A stretch of 37,122 bases of DNA from an uncultured Pseudomonadota bacterium (GTDB taxonomy: Bacteria > Pseudomonadota > Alphaproteobacteria > Rs-D84). Both the position numbers and the translations under genes were made by a program. Below the pieces are notes generated by a model. That model was not told the origin of the DNA. It worked only from the letters and a program-made list of their open reading frames with translations, and ran no database searches. This document shows positions 1-6,925 of this stretch, piece after piece (positions within the stretch are counted from its first letter, which is position 1; the number at the start of each line of letters is the position of its first letter). The stretch spans positions 1 through 37,122 of the forward strand of contig CADAHF010000012.1 in NCBI GenBank assembly GCA_902787665.1, read 5' to 3'.

Positions 1-1057
1 AGCCCTCCGTCTGTTGAAATTCATTAATTGCTTTTGATTCTACTTCACTCTTCACACTGACAATCAGATATTCTTCTGAACTAGCCACTAAAGTCGACTG
101 TCTTAATAAGGACTGTTCTCGCATATATTTTGTATTAAAATCAAATTCAGATTGATTTTCATACTTATTAATATCTTCTGATTTTTCTTTTTTATTTGCA
201 CCTACCAACAATCTTATGATAGTTTCATCATCTAATATGATTTTACTATCTCTGTCACTCTCTTTATTTAATGTTTCACGTGAAACATCATATGCTTTTT
301 CCGGTGGTTTCACATTGGATTCTTGCTTAAAATGTGGGGTCTCAACCTTTTTTATTGGATTTTCTTGTGTTGTTTCATATGAATTCCTAATCCTGTCCGC
401 AGAATTTTCTTTTTTCTTTACATCATTTTCTTTATTGTTTTCATCATATGAATCAGATATAACCTTTAATAATCCTGCTTCTAAATAATCTAATATGTTG
501 GAAGCATAGACAAATTTATTATAAGTTTCCATTAATTCATATAACAAATTCATACGAAAAGGTAAAGAAGTTGACATGATATATTGGTCCAATACTTTTT
601 TTGTGTTTGGATTGATTAATGTTGTTTCTGAAGAATAATCATATATAATACTATCCTTGATCAACGATATGAAATCTGATGTGAATCTACGAAGATCCAT
701 TCCTTTATCATTGATATTCTTTAAAGAGATAACCACTTCTTCAATATTACGATTATATAAATTTTTAAATATTCTAGCTATATCTTCAATGGTTACAACA
801 CCATAGATTTGTCTAACATCATCTGCTTGTATTTCCGATGAACAATATGCCACGCTTTGATCTAATATTGATAAGGCATCTCGCATGCCTCCATCACACA
901 ATGATGTGATTAAAGAAATGGCCTCTGGCTGTATATTGATTTTTTCTTCTTTACATACAATATTCAATCTTTTTTCTATTTCAGAATCCGGAACTCTGGT
1001 AAAGTCAAATCGCTGACAACGAGATATAATTGTCGATATTACGGGAAACTTCGCCAT
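1..1057 (-). CDS. dnaX: DNA polymerase III subunit gamma/tau, 5'-truncated and running off the window
   Basis: Clamp-loader subunit that loads the beta clamp. The frame is open from 1057 to base 2 and starts M-A-K-F-P, with an in-frame TAA just upstream at 1064-1066. Recognisable DnaX sequence begins near 1036: STIISRCQRFDF, the end of the AAA+ module around sensor 1, followed by the lid with GGMRDALSILDQ, the clamp-loader oligomerisation region and a charged tau-like tail. The Walker A and B motifs and the zinc-binding cysteines are absent, so about 150 N-terminal residues are missing. Leu is mostly TTA and Arg mostly AGA, unlike the rest of the window. The sequence looks closer to Firmicutes DnaX than to alphaproteobacterial DnaX. 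It overlaps the end of the next ORF in another frame. Most likely it is a piece of another genome joined by misassembly; a real rearrangement is possible. The identity is clear, the start is not. Confidence 0.85.
   Translation of the reverse strand, partial: MAKFPVISTIISRCQRFDFTRVPDSEIEKRLNIVCKEEKINIQPEAISLITSLCDGGMRDALSILDQSVAYCSSEIQADDVRQIYGVVTIEDIARIFKNLYNRNIEEVVISLKNINDKGMDLRRFTSDFISLIKDSIIYDYSSETTLINPNTKKVLDQYIMSTSLPFRMNLLYELMETYNKFVYASNILDYLEAGLLKVISDSYDENNKENDVKKKENSADRIRNSYETTQENPIKKVETPHFKQESNVKPPEKAYDVSRETLNKESDRDSKIILDDETIIRLLVGANKKEKSEDINKYENQSEFDFNTKYMREQSLLRQSTLVASSEEYLIVSVKSEVESKAINEFQQTEG
272..287. promoter_or_regulatory. parS: parS centromere site (ParB binding)
   Basis: Perfect 16-bp palindrome TGTTTCACGTGAAACA, identical to the core of the bacterial ParB-binding parS consensus. 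It lies within the dnaX reading frame, where it encodes V-S-R-E-T. parS sites are typically close to the replication origin and may sit inside genes. It belongs to the compositionally distinct left end, so it may mark the origin of the donor genome rather than of the main one. Confidence 0.9.
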
Positions 1058-1424
1058 TATTTTTTATTGCGCGACGTAATTTTTCCAACGCAAAGGGATT
1101 TTTTGCATATTCATCCATAATTCCACCAAGTGCGCGCCAAAGTGGATGTTCATTTGTGTTGCGTGGCATAACATCAATTGCCGCCATAACGGGAATAAGA
1201 TTTTGCAATAAATCTTGGTAAATCATTTCTGCGTTTTCAGCAACAGCGTTTGTTGCAGATTTGTTTTTTAACACAGCTTGCATTTTTACAAACAAATTAT
1301 ATTGAAATTCTAATGTTCTGTTTATGTTCTTGATATTTGCATTTGTGCGAAATACTGCAAAAGCAATTATGCCAAATGCTATTATTAATACAAAAATACC
1401 AGCTAAAATCAAAATGTTTTCCAT
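1005..1424 (-). CDS. Hypothetical protein with one N-terminal membrane segment
   Basis: 139 residues. Residues 4-25 form a hydrophobic helix (ILILAGIFVLIIAFGIIAF), followed by a charged, probably helical cytoplasmic or periplasmic part. I recognise no family. An AGGGG-like ribosome site precedes the ATG, and a TATACT box lies at 1459-1464 on the minus strand. Codon use matches the bulk of the window. The last ~15 codons overlap the dnaX frame, so the C-terminus may be artificial: the true gene may continue elsewhere if the contig is chimeric. It is divergent from the pilus genes. Confidence 0.6.
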   Translation of the reverse strand: MENILILAGIFVLIIAFGIIAFAVFRTNANIKNINRTLEFQYNLFVKMQAVLKNKSATNAVAENAEMIYQDLLQNLIPVMAAIDVMPRNTNEHPLWRALGGIMDEYAKNPFALEKLRRAIKNNGEVSRNIDNYISLSAI

Positions 1425-1532
1425 GTTTTTGCCCCTAATTGTTTACGATTTCTGTTTAAGTATAACATCTTTTACCGATTCGTGCGATTTTATCTTGTGA
1501 TAAATTTGTTTGTTTTGGGTGTGTTTTATGTC

Positions 1533-1561
1533 TTGCACAGATTCGGTCAAATTGGTATAAT
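1533..1561 (+). promoter_or_regulatory. Sigma-70 promoter of the pilus pair
   Basis: -35 TTGCAC (1533-1538), a 17-bp spacer, and -10 TATAAT (1556-1561) preceded by TGG, an extended -10. The start is expected near 1568, giving a leader of about 30 nt with an AAGGAAG ribosome site before the ATG at 1599. This supports 1599 rather than the upstream in-frame ATG at 1482, which lies before the promoter. Confidence 0.75.
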
Positions 1562-1598
1562 AAATACATTAAATAAGGAAAAAGAAAGGAAGAATCAC

Positions 1599-2510
1599 AT
1601 GTTCCGCAAGATTTTGATTGCAGCAATGTTTGGTTGTGCGGCGGGTTATTGCTTTGCCGCGGATACCGCAGAACCCCAGGTTGTCACGTCTGAGGTTTTC
1701 TATACCCAGGATAAAGTGGTCACAGATAATCAGTATGTTGACCAAGAATCTTGGAACGAAGTTGCTTCTGAAGAATTTACTGAAATTCCAGCATGGCCAA
1801 TTGCTGGTTCTGATGCGGATGTTGAAGTTTCCTGTAGCGAAGGCGCATGCAGTAAAAGTAAACAATCCGACAATATTCGTATTGTGTCAAAGATAGGAAC
1901 GGATTTGGTTGTAGAAAATAATTTCAACCTTGGTGCACGCGGTGATTTTGGTGGCTGGTCGGGTGGTGCAAATATGTTGCATGGTAATCAAATTCCGGTC
2001 GGATTTGATAACGAATGTGAAAATGGCTCTGAAATGCCATTGTTGCATCGCGAAGTATTAGAAGACGACGGCGGTGATGTTTTGGTTATGTCACGCAGTG
2101 GTCGCAAAAATTGCAAAAAATATGCGGATGAATATACATCATATTTGGCAAAAAATGGTTTAAAAGAAGACAAGGTTGCTGAAGATGTTGTTACAGAACA
2201 AGAAATAGGTGTGGATGTTTCTGCAGATGCTGAGGCACCCTCTGTTATGACAGATCAGGTACGTTCTTGGGTCGTGGCGAGTGGTCAGACATTGCGTGAA
2301 GTTTTACAATCTTGGTGTGACAAAGAAGGTTGGGATTTGGTTTGGACAACACCACGCGAATATCCAATCGAAGCAAGTGCTGTGTTCAAGGGGCGTTTTG
2401 TAGATGTGGCATCTGCGCTGGTTCGTAACTTTGGTCGTGCAACACCAATTCCATATGCGAAATTCTATAAGGGGAATCGTGTGTTGGTCGTGTCCACTAC
2501 AGAAGAATAA
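1599..2510 (+). CDS. Periplasmic TcpQ/PilL-like type IVb pilus protein
   Basis: 303 residues from the ATG at 1599. Residues 1-20 form a signal peptide ending CFAA. The middle is acidic and low in complexity. The last ~80 residues match the TcpQ/PilL C-terminal domain: a W-V-V-A-S-G-Q-T-L-R-E-V-L start, a G-W-D-L-V-W strand, the Y-P-I-E-A-S-A-V-F-K-G-R-F turn and a final YKGNRVLVVS strand. In type IVb pilus systems such proteins are periplasmic partners of the secretin. The PilN-like secretin follows after 36 bp, in the same orientation and probably the same transcript. The domain call is by eye; the exact symbol (pilL or tcpQ) is uncertain. Confidence 0.7.
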   Translation: MFRKILIAAMFGCAAGYCFAADTAEPQVVTSEVFYTQDKVVTDNQYVDQESWNEVASEEFTEIPAWPIAGSDADVEVSCSEGACSKSKQSDNIRIVSKIGTDLVVENNFNLGARGDFGGWSGGANMLHGNQIPVGFDNECENGSEMPLLHREVLEDDGGDVLVMSRSGRKNCKKYADEYTSYLAKNGLKEDKVAEDVVTEQEIGVDVSADAEAPSVMTDQVRSWVVASGQTLREVLQSWCDKEGWDLVWTTPREYPIEASAVFKGRFVDVASALVRNFGRATPIPYAKFYKGNRVLVVSTTEE

Positions 2511-2546
2511 AATAAAGTATCTGTTTGACCGTAGGAGAAAACATAT

Positions 2547-4175
2547 ATGATAAAGACGATGAAATTATTTATTGTGTGCATAATGTCGGCAATGATGCTG
2601 GCTGGGTGCGCCAGGGAAAAATCAGCCATGGTGGCTGCTTCTGTGGATAAAGATTTTGTTAACGCGTATGATGCGTTCGAAATGTCTAAAAATCCGCGGG
2701 CCAAGGTTGCCAGTGGTGACACCGTATCTATGTCCGAAGGGGTGTGGCTGGGTAATAAGTCTATGGTGCTGGAACACAAAAATAACCTGCCGTCGCAATT
2801 CGAGACAGATACTGGAATTACAATATTATTAAATGAACCTGTCACATTACAGGTTTTAGCAAATGATATAAATTCAATTACAAGAATACCCGTTAAAATA
2901 GACAGCCAGGTTAATTCAGAAAAATTAAAAAAGACAATTAATGTTGCCTATACTGGAAAGTTATCGGGTCTGTTGTCCCAGGTGGCAACCGATTTAGACT
3001 TGTTGTGGTATTTTGATAAAACATCAATTGTTTTTTATGAAACAGAAACCAAGACATTTACATTGTATGCGCTGGGGACAGAGGTTTCGTATCAAACAGC
3101 AATGAATACAGATGATGGTAATCAGGTTTCGCTTGAATCTAAATTAAAAGAATGGGATGAGGTTGAAAGCGCCATCTCTGCAATCGTTGGTAAAACAAGC
3201 AATGCAGACTTTACCGTATCACGCAGTTTGGGAACAATTACTGTGACTGCGCCACCATCGGTGTTGGCACGTGTTGGTGACTATATTGAACGACAGAACA
3301 AACGTCTGTCACAGCTTGTGACAATTGATGTCAAGGTTTTGCAAGTTTCTATTTCTAATGATTCTGCATTTGGTTTGAATTTGGCTGCGGCTATTAATTC
3401 GACATCGGGCTTAAATATCGTTGCGAATCCTAAAAACAATCTGGCAACAACAGAGGCTGGTTCTATGAATATTGCAGTATTGTCAAATACAGTGTCTGCT
3501 TTGACTGGTGCAACACATACCGTTAATGGAACAGAAGTTGCTGGTGCATATACACAGAATGATATTATGAACGGTTCACTGTCTGGGGTCGCGGGCAGCA
3601 ACGCGTTGATTCAATCGTTGGCAAAGCAGGGTAAGGTATCACTTGTTACAAATGTTGGTGTAACAACGCGCAATAACCGTGTCGCGCCGGTCAACAACAC
3701 AAGAACAACTGGATATATCAAACGTTTTGAATCACGTAATTTCACAACGGTGGAATCGTCAACCGTTGACCAGGATAATTTGGAAACAGGTTTTTCAATG
3801 CAGCTGCTACCGAACATTTTGGAAAATGGCAAAATCTTGTTGTTGTTCAGAATGTCTGTTCGTGAGTTGTTAAAGATGTCAACCCAAACAATTGGTGAAG
3901 TTACATTACAGTTGCCAGAGGTTGAAGAACGTTCCTTTATGCAGGAAGTTATTATGGAATCTGGTCAAATGTTAGTTGTATCTGGTTTTGAAAAACAAAA
4001 CAACAGTGACACACGTTACGGTTTGGGCGATCCGGACTTTATGGCGCTTTCTGGGTCACGTGAAACGGCGGCGCAACGTGATGTGTTGGTTGTGATTTTG
4101 ACACCGCAAGTGTTAATCAGTCCAATGGATTCTGAACGTACAATACAACAACATTGGGGTGCACCGTTAAATTAA
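2547..4175 (+). CDS. pilN: Type IVb pilus secretin, PilN family lipoprotein
   Basis: 542 residues. The N-terminus has a lipoprotein signal with lipobox LAGC at residues 17-20 of MIKTMKLFIV..., so it is anchored in the outer membrane. A periplasmic N-domain is followed by a long linker and the secretin core (about residues 365-530) with TGFSMQLLPNIL, VTLQLPEVEERSF and a terminal LVVILTPQVLIS strand, as in the PilN/BfpB/TcpC branch. It should form the outer-membrane ring through which a type IVb pilus or DNA passes. It starts at an ATG behind AGGAG and ends just before an intrinsic terminator at 4201. The other assembly genes (ATPase, platform, peptidase) are not adjacent. A perfect TGTGGATAA at 2642-2650 inside the gene is probably chance. 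Confidence 0.85.
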   Translation: MIKTMKLFIVCIMSAMMLAGCAREKSAMVAASVDKDFVNAYDAFEMSKNPRAKVASGDTVSMSEGVWLGNKSMVLEHKNNLPSQFETDTGITILLNEPVTLQVLANDINSITRIPVKIDSQVNSEKLKKTINVAYTGKLSGLLSQVATDLDLLWYFDKTSIVFYETETKTFTLYALGTEVSYQTAMNTDDGNQVSLESKLKEWDEVESAISAIVGKTSNADFTVSRSLGTITVTAPPSVLARVGDYIERQNKRLSQLVTIDVKVLQVSISNDSAFGLNLAAAINSTSGLNIVANPKNNLATTEAGSMNIAVLSNTVSALTGATHTVNGTEVAGAYTQNDIMNGSLSGVAGSNALIQSLAKQGKVSLVTNVGVTTRNNRVAPVNNTRTTGYIKRFESRNFTTVESSTVDQDNLETGFSMQLLPNILENGKILLLFRMSVRELLKMSTQTIGEVTLQLPEVEERSFMQEVIMESGQMLVVSGFEKQNNSDTRYGLGDPDFMALSGSRETAAQRDVLVVILTPQVLISPMDSERTIQQHWGAPLN

Positions 4176-4200
4176 AGAAAAATTTTTTCAAAAAATATTA

Positions 4201-4227
4201 AAATTCCGCAGAAATGCGGAATTTTTT
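4201..4227 (+). terminator. Intrinsic terminator after pilN
   Basis: Ten-base arms AAATTCCGCA / TGCGGAATTT around a GAA loop, followed by a T run. It closes the pilus pair and separates it from the next gene. Confidence 0.9.
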
Positions 4228-4240
4228 ATCGTTTTTTCGC

Positions 4241-4400
4241 TTTACACAGTTGCGTGAATTTTGCTAGAGTTCTCGTAAGGGTAGAGTTTGCTAGGCTTTT
4301 TTTGTGGTGGCATAAAGTTTAGCAGATGAAGAGAGAAGAGGACACAAAGCAAACCTTTTTATGAAGTTTAGTGTATATGCGTTTTAACCACCAATTAAAA
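4241..4400 (+). other. Non-coding stretch, possible small RNA
   Basis: The 278 bp between the pilN terminator and the next gene holds no convincing ORF. A promoter-like TTTACA (4241-4246), 18 bp, TAGAGT (4265-4270) precedes sequence with several complementary segments: GTTTGC near 4286 with GCAAAC near 4351; TTTGTG with CACAAA just inside it; and TGGTGG near 4315 with CCACCA near 4389. The last crosses the first, as in a pseudoknot. There is no clear terminator of its own. I recognise no RNA family, so this is weak evidence for an RNA gene or long leader. Confidence 0.25.
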
Positions 4401-4448
4401 CAAACAGACACTTTTGTTGTAAAATGGTGATTTTGTGAAATCTGTATT

Positions 4449-4470
4449 CATTTTTTGGACGCAAAAAATG
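4449..4470. repeat. Inverted repeat upstream of the secreted fibre-like gene
   Basis: Perfect 9-bp arms CATTTTTTG / CAAAAAATG around GACG, about 36 bp before the next start codon. There is no T run after it, so it is more likely an operator or leader hairpin than a terminator. Confidence 0.5.
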
Positions 4471-4505
4471 GATATTGTTTTTGGTAATTGTACAATAAAA
4501 GATAT

Positions 4506-4901
4506 ATGAAACCGGTTCGTATTATCTTTGTTGGTATTTTATGTGGACTAGTTTCCACTGGGCATGCTGAAATTGCCAGTGCGCAGTATGTCCAATCAAT
4601 AATATCATCTCTTAGTGCTTCTGATGTTGGGGCTGTGCCCACAACAACGACGGTCAACGGCCATGCGCTTTCTGCGAATGTGACTGTGACTAAGGGTGAT
4701 GTTGGCCTTGGCGATGTTCCAAACGTTGATACAACCAACGCTGCGAACATATCAAGTGGAACGTTGAATATTGGACGAATTCCTGTTGGAACTACTTCAA
4801 CAACGGTTGCTGCGGGGGACGATGTGCGTTTTAATACTGTTTCAACGACCCAGCCATCTGGGACGCCACCAGTTGGAACAGTGTTTATTTGGTTTGAGTA
4901 A
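4506..4901 (+). CDS. Small secreted protein with phage tail-fibre-type repeat
   Basis: 131 residues from MKPVRIIFVG; an in-frame TTG at 4488 is less likely because the signal peptide starts at the ATG. Cleavage is expected after GHA. The mature start AEIASAQYVQSII resembles the EIASKAYV start of the two larger proteins near 35-36 kb. It is followed by TVNGHALSANVTVTKGDVGLGDVPNVD, a phrase typical of phage tail-fibre and collar proteins, and by a PPVGTVFIW tail. No phage genes are near, so it is probably a secreted or surface fibre-like protein of the host. Function unknown. It ends before the bidirectional terminator shared with rpsT. Confidence 0.7.
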   Translation: MKPVRIIFVGILCGLVSTGHAEIASAQYVQSIISSLSASDVGAVPTTTTVNGHALSANVTVTKGDVGLGDVPNVDTTNAANISSGTLNIGRIPVGTTSTTVAAGDDVRFNTVSTTQPSGTPPVGTVFIWFE

Positions 4902-4944
4902 AGGGTGTGTAGAAGTATTTTTGTTTTGTTCTTGGGTTAGGGAT

Positions 4945-4973
4945 AAAAAAGACATCCCGAAAGGGATGTCTTT
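4945..4973. terminator. Bidirectional terminator between the fibre-like gene and rpsT
   Basis: Eleven-base arms AAAGACATCCC / GGGATGTCTTT around GAAA. The six A at 4945-4950 give a T run on the minus strand, so it best serves rpsT. The plus-strand gene ends 45 bp earlier. Confidence 0.85.
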
Positions 4974-4997
4974 GCAAATTTATAAAAACTAAAAAGT

Positions 4998-5258
4998 TTA
5001 TGCCATTTTGGCAACTTTCTTGGTCAATCTGGAAATTTTGCGAGCTGCGCGTTTCTTTGGCATAACTTTGCCCGCTGATTTCATCAGCTTGCTTTCTGCG
5101 GCACGTGTTGCCGCGACTGCTGCAACTTTATCCCCAGATTCGATTGCCTTAACAGATTTTTTTACAGCTGTTTTAACGGCGCTACGACGCGCAGTATTCA
5201 CAGCATTTTTCTTTTCTGTAACCAAAACTCTTTTTTTAGATGACTTATGATTTGCCAC
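4998..5258 (-). CDS. rpsT: 30S ribosomal protein S20
   Basis: 86 residues, very rich in Lys, Ala and Arg, beginning M-A-N-H-K-S-S-K-K-R, the standard S20 start. S20 binds 16S rRNA early in 30S assembly. The start codon is GTG (CAC at 5256-5258) behind AAGGA. In many Alphaproteobacteria rpsT neighbours dnaA; here dnaA is 3 kb away with plsY and dprA between. It is divergent from plsY. Confidence 0.97.
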   Translation of the reverse strand: MANHKSSKKRVLVTEKKNAVNTARRSAVKTAVKKSVKAIESGDKVAAVAATRAAESKLMKSAGKVMPKKRAARKISRLTKKVAKMA

Positions 5259-5331
5259 TTTATTTTCCTTTTATTTTTGTAACGTTTTTGATATTTTATA
5301 GAAAAGAAACATAAAATCAAGGAAAAATAAA

Positions 5332-5919
5332 ATGATTTACATATTTATATTAGTTATTTCTTATTTGTTGGGTTCCATACCGATGGGGTTGTTGCAAACA
5401 TGGCTGTCTGGCAAGGGCGATTTGCGTAAGGTTGGTTCCGGAAATATCGGTGCAACAAATGTTATGCGGGTTGGCGGCTTGCGTATGGCTGCATTGACAT
5501 GGATTCTTGATATGGCCAAGGTGATAGCTGCTGTATTTATTGGTTGGGGATTTGCCGGTATTGGTTTTGGCGCATGGTGTGGTTTTACCGCGATTGTTGG
5601 CCATTGTTTTCCGGTATGGCTTCGTTTCCATGGTGGCAAGGGTGTGTCGGGACTTTTCGGTATGTTATTGGCTATATCGCCATTATCTTTTATATTTATT
5701 GGAATTGAATGGTTAATCGTAGCTTTAACCAGTGGATATTCATCATTGGGGGCTTTGGTTGTGTTTGTATTGGTTCCAATATTTGGTTTTGTTATTAATA
5801 TAAATGTAGGATTTGCGTTTTTGGCAAGTGCGCTGTTATGTCTGATTCGTCATCGTGAAAACATTGCGCGGTTAATTCATGATAAAGAATCGACTGTTGT
5901 GTGGAAGTGGAAAAAATAA
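5332..5919 (+). CDS. plsY: Glycerol-3-phosphate acyltransferase PlsY
   Basis: 195 residues, an integral membrane protein with about five hydrophobic helices. It transfers acyl from acyl-phosphate to glycerol-3-phosphate, the first step of phospholipid synthesis. The three family motifs are present: LLGSIPMG near the start with VGSGNIGATNVMR (about residues 36-48), HCFPVWLRFHGGKGVSG (about 91-107), and the C-terminal RHRENIARLI (about 170-179). An AAGGAAAA site precedes the ATG. Another acyltransferase gene, plsC, lies at 29.5 kb. Confidence 0.96.
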   Translation: MIYIFILVISYLLGSIPMGLLQTWLSGKGDLRKVGSGNIGATNVMRVGGLRMAALTWILDMAKVIAAVFIGWGFAGIGFGAWCGFTAIVGHCFPVWLRFHGGKGVSGLFGMLLAISPLSFIFIGIEWLIVALTSGYSSLGALVVFVLVPIFGFVININVGFAFLASALLCLIRHRENIARLIHDKESTVVWKWKK

Positions 5920-5920
5920 T

Positions 5921-5951
5921 AAAAAATGCGCTTTACATAAGCGCATTTTTT
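5921..5951 (+). terminator. Intrinsic terminator after plsY
   Basis: Long A-start stem with core TGCGCTT / AAGCGCA around TACAT, followed by a T run. Confidence 0.9.
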
Positions 5952-5959
5952 ATTTGTCC

Positions 5960-5988
5960 TTTATTTTAAACCGATTTTGTGGTATAAT
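5960..5988 (+). promoter_or_regulatory. Extended -10 promoter of the 6018 gene
   Basis: TGGTATAAT at 5980-5988 with a poor -35 (TTTATT, 5960-5965) at 17 bp. The TG motif probably compensates for the weak -35. Confidence 0.7.
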
Positions 5989-6017
5989 ACACCGTAATAA
6001 TAGAGGGAGTTTTTATA

Positions 6018-6857
6018 ATGAAACGGATTTTTTCGTCATGTTTGGTTTGCTTGTGTGCAATTGCTTTGTGTGATGTAACATCCGCAGCAACTGGACGTGT
6101 TGGGGTATATTCAAACCCAACATCACGTATGCCGACTATGGCGGTCCAAACGGTTGGTGTAACGACAGCGGTATCTAATATCAAAGACGCCCCATTGGTT
6201 CCCGAAGTTAAACCAGACGACACACCAGACGAACAGCCGGTAATTGATATGCGTGAAAAAGAACGTGCCGCATGTATCAACAATAATATTGGTATTGGTA
6301 ATACTTTTGTTTGGGCATCGCGTTACAGTGATATTAATAATTATGCAACAATGGTTGAAGATGTTGAACAACCCGAAAATAACACTTGTTTCGTGTTGGT
6401 TGATTTAAAGTCTGCTGATTCAAGAATTGATTTAAGTGATATAAAGGGTAAATATTTTGAAATGGGACGTAATATCACTTGTGGTTCATGGGTTGATGAA
6501 AGCAATATCGAAAAACGTATTTTAGACGCGAAAAAGAAAAATCGGACACTTGCGACAATTGGTGGCGCGGTTGGTGGTGCGGCACTGGGGGTCGGATCCA
6601 TGGAATTGTTTGGAAATCGTCTGATTGGTAACGCGGTTATGGGACAAAAGGCTGGAACAACCGAAGATCAATTTAAGGTTTATGTTGATAATTTGCCAGC
6701 TGCAGAACGCGCACAGTTGGTACAAAGTTTTCAAGAAATGTATGACATATGTGAATCTTGGCAAAGTGCGTATGGTGACAAGCCTACAGAATGTAATGGT
6801 TTGGTTGTTGATGACGAAACAACAATTCCATACAGTAAATTGAAAGAGTTAAAATAA
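6018..6857 (+). CDS. Secreted protein with C-terminal glycine-rich hydrophobic segment
   Basis: 279 residues; family not recognised. Residues 1-24 are a signal peptide ending TSAA. A Pro/Asp-rich linker leads to a domain starting near REKERAACINNN, with several cysteines that could pair in the periplasm. Then comes a basic stretch (RILDAKKKNR) and a glycine-zipper-like segment TIGGAVGGAALGVGSMELFG (about residues 180-199), likely membrane-inserting. A soluble tail with two more cysteines follows. The 9732 gene has the same plan, suggesting one family. A GAGGGAG ribosome site precedes the ATG, and the gene is a single transcription unit between terminators. Confidence 0.7.
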   Translation: MKRIFSSCLVCLCAIALCDVTSAATGRVGVYSNPTSRMPTMAVQTVGVTTAVSNIKDAPLVPEVKPDDTPDEQPVIDMREKERAACINNNIGIGNTFVWASRYSDINNYATMVEDVEQPENNTCFVLVDLKSADSRIDLSDIKGKYFEMGRNITCGSWVDESNIEKRILDAKKKNRTLATIGGAVGGAALGVGSMELFGNRLIGNAVMGQKAGTTEDQFKVYVDNLPAAERAQLVQSFQEMYDICESWQSAYGDKPTECNGLVVDDETTIPYSKLKELK

Positions 6858-6883
6858 AAAATGCACCGATTGGTGCATTTTTT
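6856..6883 (+). terminator. Intrinsic terminator after the 6018 gene
   Basis: Twelve-base arms AAAAAATGCACC / GGTGCATTTTTT around GATT. Confidence 0.92.
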
Positions 6884-6890
6884 ATTACCA

Positions 6891-6919
6891 TTGCGATTTT
6901 TGGATAAAAAAACTATAAT
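6891..6919 (+). promoter_or_regulatory. Promoter giving a leaderless dprA mRNA
   Basis: TTGCGA (6891-6896), 17 bp, consensus TATAAT (6914-6919). The usual start, about 7 bp downstream, falls at 6926, which is the A of the dprA ATG. The six bases between (TCCGT region) hold no ribosome site. Confidence 0.75.
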
Positions 6920-6925
6920 TTCCGT

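Noticed and set aside
1482-1598. Upstream start for the TcpQ/PilL-like gene
   Set aside because: It would lie before the promoter and hide the signal peptide; the ATG at 1599 has a good ribosome site.
2642-2650. Perfect DnaA box TGTGGATAA
   Set aside because: Single isolated copy inside pilN codons, with no cluster nearby.
4056-4066. Second parS-like site (TCACGTGAAAC) in pilN
   Set aside because: Only about 11 of 16 bases match and the left arm is lost; likely chance within coding sequence.
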